A DNA stretch of 64,000 nucleotides from Aldehydirespirator sp965203575 (lineage in GTDB: Bacteria; Actinomycetota; Acidimicrobiia; Acidimicrobiales; Aldehydirespiratoraceae). Position 1 is the stretch's first letter. Each line of letters opens with the position of its first letter. This document shows, piece after piece, positions 1-7,362 of the stretch. Both the position numbers and the translations under genes were made by a program. The DNA lies in assembly GCA_965203575.1 (NCBI GenBank), contig OZ241894.1:248001-312000 (forward strand), given 5' to 3'. The notes beneath the pieces were generated by a model. That model saw nothing but the letters and a program-made list of their open reading frames with translations, ran no database searches and was not told the DNA's origin.

Positions 1-410
1 CCGGGCTCCGAGTAGCCCTGGCACCACAACTCCCGGGCTTCCAGGATCGGGGGCACGAAGCGCTGCTGCTGCTCAACCGATCCGAACGCCATCAGGGTGG
101 GGCCGAGCAGCATCACACCCACGTTGGGAAGCCGTCCGGGGGCGCGCGCGGTGGTGTAGGCGTTGAAGAACACGACCTGCTCGGCCAGCGTGCACCCCCG
201 GCCGCCGATCGACTCGGGAAAGTCGAGCCCGAGCCATCCCCCCGACGCCAGCTCCTGCTCCCAGGCGATCTGGACTTCGACCGGCACGTCGTCCTGTCCG
301 GTGAGGCCCCGGCCCCGGTACCGGGCGAATTCGCCGACCAGGTGCTCCTCGAGCCAGGTGCGCACCTCGTCGGCGAAGCTGGCGAGCCTCGGGTCGGACC
401 GAAGATCCAT
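1..410 (-). CDS. acyl-CoA dehydrogenase, N-terminal fragment (runs off the window)
   Basis: The reverse strand from an ATG at 408-410 reads an open frame of 136 residues that continues beyond base 1. It begins MDLRSDPRLASFADEV and contains GGWLGLDFPES and, at the truncated end, WCQGYSEPG, the flavin-proximal loop of acyl-CoA dehydrogenases. These enzymes are FAD-dependent and oxidise acyl-CoA to enoyl-CoA. Only the N-terminal helical domain and the first strands of the middle domain are visible, so the substrate class cannot be judged. It is divergent from the molybdoenzyme gene, with only 25 bases between the two start codons. Confidence 0.85.
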   Translation of the reverse strand, partial: MDLRSDPRLASFADEVRTWLEEHLVGEFARYRGRGLTGQDDVPVEVQIAWEQELASGGWLGLDFPESIGGRGCTLAEQVVFFNAYTTARAPGRLPNVGVMLLGPTLMAFGSVEQQQRFVPPILEARELWCQGYSEP

Positions 411-435
411 CAAGCTGGAGCGTACAATCGCCCCG

Positions 436-2628
436 ATGGACGAGCCTGAACCTGCGGAGCAGCGGTCACGAGAGGGCCGCAGGGCGGGCGGTGTTGCGGG
501 ATTCGCGGCGGGAGTCCTGGGTGCCGCCGTTGCGCTGGGCTTCGGCGAACTGATCGAAGGCGTCACCGAGACCATCCCATCGCTGGTCATCGCGGTGGGC
601 GAGGTGGTCACCGACTACACGCCCGGCGACATCGTGGCCTTCAGCATCGCCAACATAGGCGCCAGCCAGAAGACGGTGCTCACGGCCGGGATAGTCGTCG
701 TCTCGTTGGCCATCTGCGGTCTGTTGGGCCGTCAAGCCTCGGGCGGTGGACGCCTGATGGCCATCGCCGGCTTCGCGCTCTTCGGGCTGGTCGGCGGTTG
801 GGCTGCCGCTCGCAACCCGCTGAGCCCCGCAGTGGCCTCGTGGCTGGTTGCGCTCGCCGCCGCCGTGTTGGGCGCGGCCGTCACCCTTTTTCTGGTGAGC
901 CGGGCGCCCGCCTGGCGCCCGAGCACTGCCGGCGTGGACGCGGATGAGGCGGGCACCGGAGACGCAGACACGCAACAGGAGTCGGCCGGCCAGCAGGAGT
1001 CGGTCACGCAACAGGAGTCGGCCGGCACGCGCCGGTCGTTCTTCGGCTTTGCCGCCGGCGCTGGAGTTACCGCCCTCAGCTTGGTCGGGCTGGGGCGGGG
1101 CTTGCGGGGACCGTCCGCGGCCGAGAAGGCCAGAGAGACCTACGCGCTGCCGCCGAGGACGACCGACCCAGCCCCCGACGCGACGAGCGGTGCCACCACG
1201 GCCGGCCGCGACACCATCGATATACCCGAGGGCATAGAAGTCCCAGAGGGCATAGAGATTCCAGAGGGCATAGAGATCCCGGAAGGCATAGAGATCCCCG
1301 AAGGCATCGAGATCCCCGACGAGATCGTTGTCGAAGCTCCAGACGAGCCCACAACGACCACCACGACACAACCCCCCGAAGAGCCCGCAACCACCACCAC
1401 GACACAACCCCCCGAAGAACCCGCAACCACCACCACGACACAGCCGCCAGAGGAACCAGAACCCACAACCACCACCACGACACAACCCTCCGAAGAACCC
1501 GCAACCACCACAGAGCCGCCTGCCGAGGTCGAAGCGCCGACAACCACCACCGCCGAAGAACCAGAACCCACTACCACCACCACGACACAGCCGCCAGAGG
1601 AACCAGAACCCACAACCACCACCACGACACAGCCCCCCGAAGAGCCCGCAACCACCACCACACAGCCACGGGGCCAGTCGTCGCGATACCCGCAGGTGGC
1701 CCACCTCGACACGCTCGACGACGAGGTGCCGGACATCTCGCCCTACGTGACCCCGATCTCCCCCACCAACGAGTTCTACCGGATCGACACTGCGCTGACG
1801 ATCCCGCAGGTCGACCCGGAGTCGTGGCGCCTGCGCATCACCGGCCTGGTCGACAACCCCTACGAGCTCACGTACCAGGACATCCGATCCATGCGCCTCG
1901 CCGACTACGTGATCACGCTCTCCTGCGTGTCCAATCAAGTGGGGGGCGGGCTCGTCGATAACGCCATCTGGACCGGCATCCCTCTCTACGAGCTGCTGCA
2001 GCGGGCCGGCGTCCAGCGTGGCGCCCAGCAGATCGTGGGGCGCTCAGTGGACGACTTCACCGCCGGGTTCCCCACCACCCTGGCCTACGACGGCCGCAAC
2101 GCCATCCTCGCCATCGGTATGAACAACGAGCCGCTGCCGATCCGGCACGGCTTCCCGGCCCGCATCGTGGTGGCGGGACTGTACGGCTATGTCTCGGCGG
2201 TGAAGTGGCTGGAGGAGATCCACCTCACCACCTGGGACGGGTTCGACGGCTACTGGATACCGCGGGGCTGGTCCAAGCAGGGTCCGATCAAGACCCAGAG
2301 CCGCATCGACCTCCCCAAGGACGGAGACAGGGTCAGCAGCGGCGAGACCATTCCGGTGGCGGGCATCGCCTGGGCCCCGACCCGCGGCATCGAGCGGGTC
2401 GAGGTGAAGATCGACAACGGGGACTGGACGCCTTGCCGGCTGGGCCAGGCCGCGGGCAACGAGAGTTGGGTGCAATGGCACCGGGACTGGACTCCTTCGG
2501 GCGGAGGCTGGCAGCAGATCCAGGTGCGGGCCACCGACGGCAGCGGCTACACCCAGAGCGGGAGGAACGTGAGGCCGCGACCGAACGGCGCCGAAGGATG
2601 GCACACCATCAGCGTCAACGTCCGATAA
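436..2628 (+). CDS. membrane-anchored molybdopterin-dependent oxidoreductase, sulfite-oxidase fold
   Basis: 730 residues from the ATG at 436; a longer open frame upstream overlaps the divergent acyl-CoA dehydrogenase and is not used. Residues 1-160 hold several hydrophobic segments (around GVAGFAAGVLGAAVAL, VLTAGIVVVSLAICGLLG, GFALFGLVGGWAA). A further segment near 195-215 is preceded by RRSFFGFA. A long low-complexity linker (about residues 260-415) leads to the catalytic domain, which begins near YVTPISPTNEFYRID. The likely Mo-ligating Cys is residue 497 in LSCVSN, and the last 110 residues form the Mo-co dimerisation domain. The active domain is therefore probably displayed outside the membrane on a stalk. 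A paralogue lies at 5480-7216. The substrate is unknown; the family includes sulfite oxidase, nitrate reductase and MsrP-like reductases. Confidence 0.85.
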   Translation: MDEPEPAEQRSREGRRAGGVAGFAAGVLGAAVALGFGELIEGVTETIPSLVIAVGEVVTDYTPGDIVAFSIANIGASQKTVLTAGIVVVSLAICGLLGRQASGGGRLMAIAGFALFGLVGGWAAARNPLSPAVASWLVALAAAVLGAAVTLFLVSRAPAWRPSTAGVDADEAGTGDADTQQESAGQQESVTQQESAGTRRSFFGFAAGAGVTALSLVGLGRGLRGPSAAEKARETYALPPRTTDPAPDATSGATTAGRDTIDIPEGIEVPEGIEIPEGIEIPEGIEIPEGIEIPDEIVVEAPDEPTTTTTTQPPEEPATTTTTQPPEEPATTTTTQPPEEPEPTTTTTTQPSEEPATTTEPPAEVEAPTTTTAEEPEPTTTTTTQPPEEPEPTTTTTTQPPEEPATTTTQPRGQSSRYPQVAHLDTLDDEVPDISPYVTPISPTNEFYRIDTALTIPQVDPESWRLRITGLVDNPYELTYQDIRSMRLADYVITLSCVSNQVGGGLVDNAIWTGIPLYELLQRAGVQRGAQQIVGRSVDDFTAGFPTTLAYDGRNAILAIGMNNEPLPIRHGFPARIVVAGLYGYVSAVKWLEEIHLTTWDGFDGYWIPRGWSKQGPIKTQSRIDLPKDGDRVSSGETIPVAGIAWAPTRGIERVEVKIDNGDWTPCRLGQAAGNESWVQWHRDWTPSGGGWQQIQVRATDGSGYTQSGRNVRPRPNGAEGWHTISVNVR
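1216..1668 (+). repeat. coding low-complexity tandem repeats in the molybdoenzyme linker
   Basis: Two repeat types lie in frame inside the molybdoenzyme gene. Bases 1216-1323 encode six near-perfect copies of the hexapeptide IPEGIE (18-base unit, with V/I and D/E variants). Bases 1348-1668 encode repeats of a Thr block followed by QPPEEP or EPEP. Thr/Pro/Glu-rich stalks of this kind are common cell-surface spacers in actinobacteria. Repeat number is likely to vary between strains. The paralogue at 5480 has only a short Thr/Ala linker at the same place. Confidence 0.9.
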
Positions 2629-2635
2629 TCAACAG

Positions 2636-4132
2636 GTGCTGACCGAAGCCATCCAGCGGGCCGCTAGCGACTTCGGCGAGCGCGCCGCCTTCGTCACGCC
2701 GGCAGGCCGGCCCCTGAGCTTCGCTCGACTCGAACAGGCCGCGCAGCAGGTCGCGGCCGGGCTGCATGAGCGTGGCCTCGGGGAGGGCTCGGTGGTGGGG
2801 CTGGCGCTGCCCTCCGATGTCGACTACGTCGCCATCTATCTCGGAGCGGCCCGCATCGGCGCGGTCACGGCCGGGATCAACCCGCTGCTGGCTCCCATCG
2901 AGGCAGCCGGATGCCTCGACCGGCTGGGAGCCGATCTGGTCGTTGGGGACCCTCGCCTGGCCCACCTCGTCGGACCAGGGTCGGCCCCCGACATCGTGCG
3001 GCTGGAAGGAGGGGGCGACCCGGCCACGGCGGGCGGATCGCTGCGCTCGGGCTCGGGCGTTCCGGATCGCGCGCTGGCAGGGGCCGCCGCCGAGCCGGAC
3101 GACGAGCGACCGGTGTGCATCTGCTTCACGTCGGGCTCGACGGGCGCGCCCAAGGCGGCCTGGTTCGCAAGCCGTCAGCTGCGAGCGGTGGCCCGGATCG
3201 ACGCGGGGGGTGCGTGGGGCGCCGGCCACGGAATCTCGTCGACCCAGTTCGCCCACGTCGCCTTCATGACGAAGCTCCCATGGATGCTGGCCTGCGGCCG
3301 GACCACGCACCTGCTCGAACGCTGGTCGGCCGGGGCGGCCCTGGAGCTCACCGCCCGCCACCGGATGGCCGCGGTGATCGGCGTGGCCCCCCAGATCGCC
3401 CTGATGGTCCGGCACCCGTCATCGGAGGCGCTGGACTTCTCGGCCGTGCAGGCGGTGGTGGCCGGCGGCGGCCCGTCGCCCCCGGAGCTGGTGCGATCGG
3501 CCCGCGAGCGCTTCGGGGCGCCGTACTCGATCCGGTACTCGTCCACGGAGTCGGGCGGAGTCGGCCTGGCCACCGCGCTCGACGCCGGCGACGACGAGGC
3601 GTGCCATTCGGTGGGCCGGCCCCGCCCCGGCGTGCAGGCTCAGATCAGGGGTGCGGACGGGCAGCGGCTCGACCCCGGTCAAACGGGCGAGCTCTGGCTG
3701 AGGTCGCCCGCGGTGATGTCGGGGTACTGGCGCGACCCGGGGGCCAGCTCCGAGGCCCTCAGCGACGGCTGGCTGCGCACCGGGGACCTGGCCACCGTGG
3801 ATCCCAACGGCCTCTACCGCCTCGCGGGGCGGTTGAGCGACATGTTCATCCGGGGCGGCTACAACGTGCACCCGGCGGAGGTCGAGGGCGTGCTGTCCGG
3901 GCATCCCGGGGTGCAGGAGGTGGTCGTGCTCCCACGTCCCGATCCCGTGATGGGCGAGATCGGCGTGGCCGTGGTGGTGCCCCGAGACGCTGCCGAACCG
4001 CCCACTCTGGAGGACCTGCGAACCTTCGGGGCCGGCGCGCTGGCCCGCCACAAGCTTCCCGAGGACTTGAGGATCGTCGATGAGCTGCCCCGCAACCCGA
4101 CCGGAAAGATAGACCGCCGCCGCCTCGGCTGA
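2636..4132 (+). CDS. AMP-forming acyl-CoA synthetase / ligase
   Basis: 498 residues from a GTG seven bases after the stop of the molybdoenzyme, so the two are probably co-transcribed. All core motifs of class I adenylate-forming enzymes are visible: the P-loop FTSGSTGAPKAAW, YSSTESGG, the hinge region LRTGDLATVDPNGLYRLAGR, DMFIRGGYNVHPAEVE, and the C-terminal catalytic Lys in NPTGKIDRR. The enzyme should activate a carboxylic acid as an acyl-AMP and transfer it to CoA. Length is typical of compact fatty or aromatic acyl-CoA ligases. The substrate cannot be read from the sequence; the divergent acyl-CoA dehydrogenase suggests a shared acyl-CoA pathway. Confidence 0.9.
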   Translation: MLTEAIQRAASDFGERAAFVTPAGRPLSFARLEQAAQQVAAGLHERGLGEGSVVGLALPSDVDYVAIYLGAARIGAVTAGINPLLAPIEAAGCLDRLGADLVVGDPRLAHLVGPGSAPDIVRLEGGGDPATAGGSLRSGSGVPDRALAGAAAEPDDERPVCICFTSGSTGAPKAAWFASRQLRAVARIDAGGAWGAGHGISSTQFAHVAFMTKLPWMLACGRTTHLLERWSAGAALELTARHRMAAVIGVAPQIALMVRHPSSEALDFSAVQAVVAGGGPSPPELVRSARERFGAPYSIRYSSTESGGVGLATALDAGDDEACHSVGRPRPGVQAQIRGADGQRLDPGQTGELWLRSPAVMSGYWRDPGASSEALSDGWLRTGDLATVDPNGLYRLAGRLSDMFIRGGYNVHPAEVEGVLSGHPGVQEVVVLPRPDPVMGEIGVAVVVPRDAAEPPTLEDLRTFGAGALARHKLPEDLRIVDELPRNPTGKIDRRRLG

Positions 4133-4176
4133 GAGGCCGAGCGGGTAGGCGAGCGAATCCGGCTCGTACGGGCGAG

Positions 4177-4202
4177 GCCGTGGCCCGAGCGGCCCGTGAG
4201 CG
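4177..4202 (+). repeat. inverted repeat, left copy (flanks rsgA)
   Basis: This 26-base sequence is the exact reverse complement of bases 5334-5359. The match continues imperfectly outward, with related GAGCG/GCGAAC stretches on both sides. The two copies lie about 1.1 kb apart with rsgA between them. The left copy sits between the convergent 3' ends of the ligase and rsgA. Confidence 0.85.
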
Positions 4203-4243
4203 CAAGCGAACAAGAGCGGGAGATACGCCGCTCGATCGTCGCC

Positions 4244-5254
4244 TCAGCGGCGGCCCCGGGCCGCAGCTCGAGCCCGCTGCTCCTCACGGACCCTCTGTTG
4301 CTCGACCTCATCGCGCAAGGCGAGGAAGCGCTGCAGCCGGCGGGGATCCATCTCGCCTCGCTCCACGGCCTCGGCCACCGCACAGTCGGGCTCGGCACCG
4401 TGGGCGCAGTCCGAGAACCGGCAGCTGAGACCATGCTCCTCGATGTCGCTGAACACGCGGCTCAACGCCTCCTGCGCGTCGATCAGGCCGAGGGCGCGCA
4501 CGCCCGGCGTGTCGAGCACCATGCCGCCGTTGTCGGGCAGGAGCACGAGCCGGCGTGCCACGGTGGTGTGCCGGCCCCGCCGGTCGGACGACCGGACCTT
4601 CGCGGTGGCGGCAACCTCGGCACCGACCAGGGCGTTCACCAGGGTCGACTTACCCGACCCGCTGGCACCCACGAGGGCCAGCGTCCGACCGGGTCCCAGC
4701 CGGGACCGCAGGTCATCCAGGCCCAGGCCCCGGCGCGCGCTCAACGTCAGGACATCGACATCGCCGGCGACGGCCCGGACCGTCTCAGCCGCCGCGGCGG
4801 CATCCGAGGCCCGATCAGCCTTGGTGAGCAGGATCACGATGGCGGCCTCGCTGTCACGAGCCATCACCAGCATGCGCTCGAAGCGTCCTGGCGGCAGGGG
4901 CCGGTCGAGGCCGGCGACGATGCCCACGATGTCGAAGTTGGCCGCCAGCACCTGCTCGGCGTCGCGTTCGGCGGGATCCCGGCGGGTCAGGGCCGTGAGC
5001 CGGGGCAGCACCCGGCCGATCAGCACCACCTCGTGCCGGCTCGTTACCTGCACCCAATCTCCGGTGACCGGCGCGGTCTCGGCCTGGGCCCGCACGGAGT
5101 CCGAGCCGGCTCGCACCATGCCCTCCGCCGTCACCACGTCGCACTCGCCCCGGTCCACCTGCACTACCCTCCCGACCCTCGCTCCGGGCTCAAGAGCACG
5201 GGCTATGCGATCGTCGTAGCCCCAGCGGCTCAGGTCGCCGACACTGTCCGTCAC
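4244..5254 (-). CDS. rsgA: ribosome small-subunit-dependent GTPase A
   Basis: 336 residues from a GTG at 5254. RsgA is a circularly permuted GTPase that assists late 30S subunit maturation. The N-terminal OB fold is seen in GRVVQVDRGECDVVTAEG. The permuted G motifs follow: LLTKADRA (G4), then GASGSGKSTLVNAL (G1/Walker A), then LDTPGVR (G3). The C-terminal zinc domain has CRFSDCAHGAEPDC. An open frame continues upstream to an ATG at 5383, but that extension is encoded partly by the inverted repeat and reads as a low-complexity ARERSEHERN run, so I prefer the GTG, which gives a normal RsgA N-terminus. A GTG at 5296 is an alternative. Confidence 0.93.
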   Translation of the reverse strand: MTDSVGDLSRWGYDDRIARALEPGARVGRVVQVDRGECDVVTAEGMVRAGSDSVRAQAETAPVTGDWVQVTSRHEVVLIGRVLPRLTALTRRDPAERDAEQVLAANFDIVGIVAGLDRPLPPGRFERMLVMARDSEAAIVILLTKADRASDAAAAAETVRAVAGDVDVLTLSARRGLGLDDLRSRLGPGRTLALVGASGSGKSTLVNALVGAEVAATAKVRSSDRRGRHTTVARRLVLLPDNGGMVLDTPGVRALGLIDAQEALSRVFSDIEEHGLSCRFSDCAHGAEPDCAVAEAVERGEMDPRRLQRFLALRDEVEQQRVREEQRARAAARGRR

Positions 5255-5333
5255 TGGTGTTTCATCGGCACTGAGGGGGTGTCTCCATCCGTCCACTATT
5301 GCCCATTGCGCGGGATTCCGCTCGTGTTCGCTA

Positions 5334-5359
5334 CGCTCACGGGCCGCTCGGGCCACGGC
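5334..5359 (-). repeat. inverted repeat, right copy (flanks rsgA)
   Basis: Perfect reverse complement of 4177-4202. It lies just upstream of the likely rsgA start, in the intergenic region shared with the divergent molybdoenzyme gene. If rsgA is started at the upstream ATG the repeat becomes coding, which is why start prediction there is unreliable. Confidence 0.85.
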
Positions 5360-5479
5360 TCCGCTCCGCGCCTTGAGTTCCATCGATCAGTCCGATGGAT
5401 TCGCTCCGCCTCTGGGACAGGAAAGGCGTACGATCTCGGCGAGCGAAATGGTCTATCCGAGGCGGTCAAGGGGACAGCG

Positions 5480-7216
5480 GTGACAGACGAACAATCGATC
5501 GAGGACTATCCGGGCTCCTCGCCGGGCGCGGCGCCCTCGGTGATGGGTGCATTGGCCGGGACCGCCGGCGCGGCCGTCGGCCTGGGGTTCGGTGAGCTGA
5601 TCGAGGGAGCATCGGAGTCGATCCCGTCGCTGGTGGTGGCGGTGAGCGAGCTGTTCAACGACTACACGCCCGGCGACGTGGTGAGGTTCAGCATCGACAA
5701 CTTCGGCACCAGCCAGAAGACGCTGCTCACGGTGGGCATCGTCATCGGGACGCTGGTCCTCGGCGGTGTCCTGGGCCGCTTCGCGGCTCGCGGGCGCCCG
5801 AGGGTGACCCTGGTCGGGTTCGCGCTGTTCGGCCTGCTGGGCGGCTGGACCGCGGCCCGCAACCCGCTGAGCCCGGCCGCCGCATCATGGGCGGTGGGGC
5901 TGGCGGCCGCTGCGCTGGCGGCGGCGACGACGCTGCTGCTGGTAGGCCGCCTGGCCAAGCGAGCTGTTCGGATGCCCGCGACCCTGCCTGTGGATCCACA
6001 GCAGCAGGAGCCCGCCGCCGATGTGGCTGCGCCTGCGGGGGAGGTGCAGACGCGGCGGGCCTTCTTCGCGTATGCAGCCGGTGCCGGTGCGGCCGCGCTG
6101 GCCATGGTCGGCCTGGGCCGGGCATTGCGGGGCCAGTCGGCCGCGGAGCAGTTCCTGGAGACGAACACGCTGCGGTCGGCGGCAACCACCACGGCCCCCC
6201 GGCCGTCCGCTACCGACGCGACCGCGGCGCCCGCGTCCACCACCAGCACCACCGCGCCGGCGACGGTCGGGCCGTCCATACAGGAGCAGGTGGCCGCGCT
6301 CGACACGCTCGACGGCGATGTGGCCGGGATCTCGTCGTATGTGACGCCCAACGACAGCTTCTACCGGATCGACACCGCCTTCGGCCAGGTGCCCCAGATC
6401 GACCCGACCAGCTGGCGGCTGCGCTTCACCGGCATGGTCGACAACCCCTACGAACTCTCCTTCGACGAGATCCAGGCCATGGACCTGTCCGACTACGTCA
6501 TCACCCTGTCGTGCGTGTCGAACCGGGTGGGCGGCAACCTGGTCGGCAACGCGATCTGGACCGGGGTCCCGCTGTCGGTGCTGCTGGACCGGGCCGGGGT
6601 CCAGCCGGGCGCCGACCAGGTGGTGGGCCGCTCGGTGGACGACTGGACGGCCGGCTTCCCGACCCCGGTGGTGTACGACGGCCGCAACGCCATCCTGGCC
6701 ATCGGCATGAACGACGAGTTCCTGCCGACCAACCACGGCTTCCCGGCCCGGCTGGTGGTGGCCGGCCTGTACGGCTACGTCTCGGCCGTGAAGTGGATCG
6801 ACGAGATCCACCTCACCACCTGGGACGGGTTCGACGGCTACTGGGTGCCGAGGGGCTGGTCCAAGGAGGGTCCGATGAAGACCCAGAGCCGCATCGACGT
6901 GCCCGCCGCGGGCCGCGGGCTCACAGCCGGCCAGACCACCCCGATCGCCGGCATCGCCTGGGCGCCGACCCGCGGCATCGAGCGGGTCGAGGTCAACATC
7001 GACGACGAGGGCTGGCTGCCCTGCGAGCTGGGCGACGCCCTGGGCGACGAGAGCTGGGTGCAGTGGCACCGCGAGTGGACGCCCACCGCGGGCCGCCACC
7101 GGATCCAGGTGCGCGCCACCGACGGCGACGGCGTCACCCAGAGTTCCAGGGAGGTCGATCCCGCCCCCAACGGCGCCGAGGGATGGCACACCATCACGGT
7201 CACCGTCGACAACTGA
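5480..7216 (+). CDS. membrane-anchored molybdopterin-dependent oxidoreductase, sulfite-oxidase fold (paralogue)
   Basis: 578 residues from a GTG at 5480 preceded by a purine-rich AAGGGGACAG. It has the same plan as the protein at 436-2628: N-terminal hydrophobic segments (GALAGTAGAAVGLGFGELIEG, LLTVGIVIGTLVLGGVLG, LVGFALFGLLGGW), RRAFFAYAAGAGAAALAMVG, a linker, then the catalytic domain with the Mo-ligand Cys345 in LSCVSNRVGG and the same C-terminal domain (GIAWAPTRGIERVEV in both). The linker is short and Thr/Ala/Ser-rich rather than the long repeat stalk. The close similarity of the catalytic halves indicates local duplication, with rsgA and the ligase now lying between the copies. Confidence 0.85.
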   Translation: MTDEQSIEDYPGSSPGAAPSVMGALAGTAGAAVGLGFGELIEGASESIPSLVVAVSELFNDYTPGDVVRFSIDNFGTSQKTLLTVGIVIGTLVLGGVLGRFAARGRPRVTLVGFALFGLLGGWTAARNPLSPAAASWAVGLAAAALAAATTLLLVGRLAKRAVRMPATLPVDPQQQEPAADVAAPAGEVQTRRAFFAYAAGAGAAALAMVGLGRALRGQSAAEQFLETNTLRSAATTTAPRPSATDATAAPASTTSTTAPATVGPSIQEQVAALDTLDGDVAGISSYVTPNDSFYRIDTAFGQVPQIDPTSWRLRFTGMVDNPYELSFDEIQAMDLSDYVITLSCVSNRVGGNLVGNAIWTGVPLSVLLDRAGVQPGADQVVGRSVDDWTAGFPTPVVYDGRNAILAIGMNDEFLPTNHGFPARLVVAGLYGYVSAVKWIDEIHLTTWDGFDGYWVPRGWSKEGPMKTQSRIDVPAAGRGLTAGQTTPIAGIAWAPTRGIERVEVNIDDEGWLPCELGDALGDESWVQWHREWTPTAGRHRIQVRATDGDGVTQSSREVDPAPNGAEGWHTITVTVDN

Positions 7217-7282
7217 CCCGGAGTCGCCGACCGCCGGCAAGCCTTCACCCTGCTGCCATGGGCGGCAGAGATGGGTGAGATC

Positions 7283-7324
7283 GAGGGGAGAATTTGTGTA
7301 TTGGAGGGGAGAATTTGTGTATTG
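7283..7324 (+). repeat. 21-bp perfect tandem duplication upstream of the Mo hydroxylase
   Basis: Bases 7283-7303 and 7304-7324 are identical, directly abutting 21-mers of the form GAGGGGAGAATTTGTGTATTG. They are AT-rich compared with their surroundings and lie 40-80 bases before the ATG of the XdhD-type gene. Helical-turn spacing and position fit a duplicated activator or repressor site, or a promoter duplication. No function can be proven from sequence. Confidence 0.8.
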
Positions 7325-7362
7325 TGCGAATGTGGGGCGGACGTATGTGGCTTCCTCCAGCC

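Noticed and set aside
1348..1668. Regular repeats that might be taken for a CRISPR array
   Set aside because: They are in frame, encode Thr/Pro/Glu blocks, and have no unique spacers.
466..1938. 490-residue open frame on the minus strand opposite the first molybdoenzyme
   Set aside because: Gly/Arg/Cys-rich low-complexity antisense of the Thr/Pro repeat stalk; no family features, and it lies wholly within a well supported gene.
5255..5383. Upstream extension of rsgA to an ATG at 5383
   Set aside because: The added residues are partly encoded by the inverted repeat and are low in complexity; the normal RsgA N-terminus starts at the GTG at 5254.
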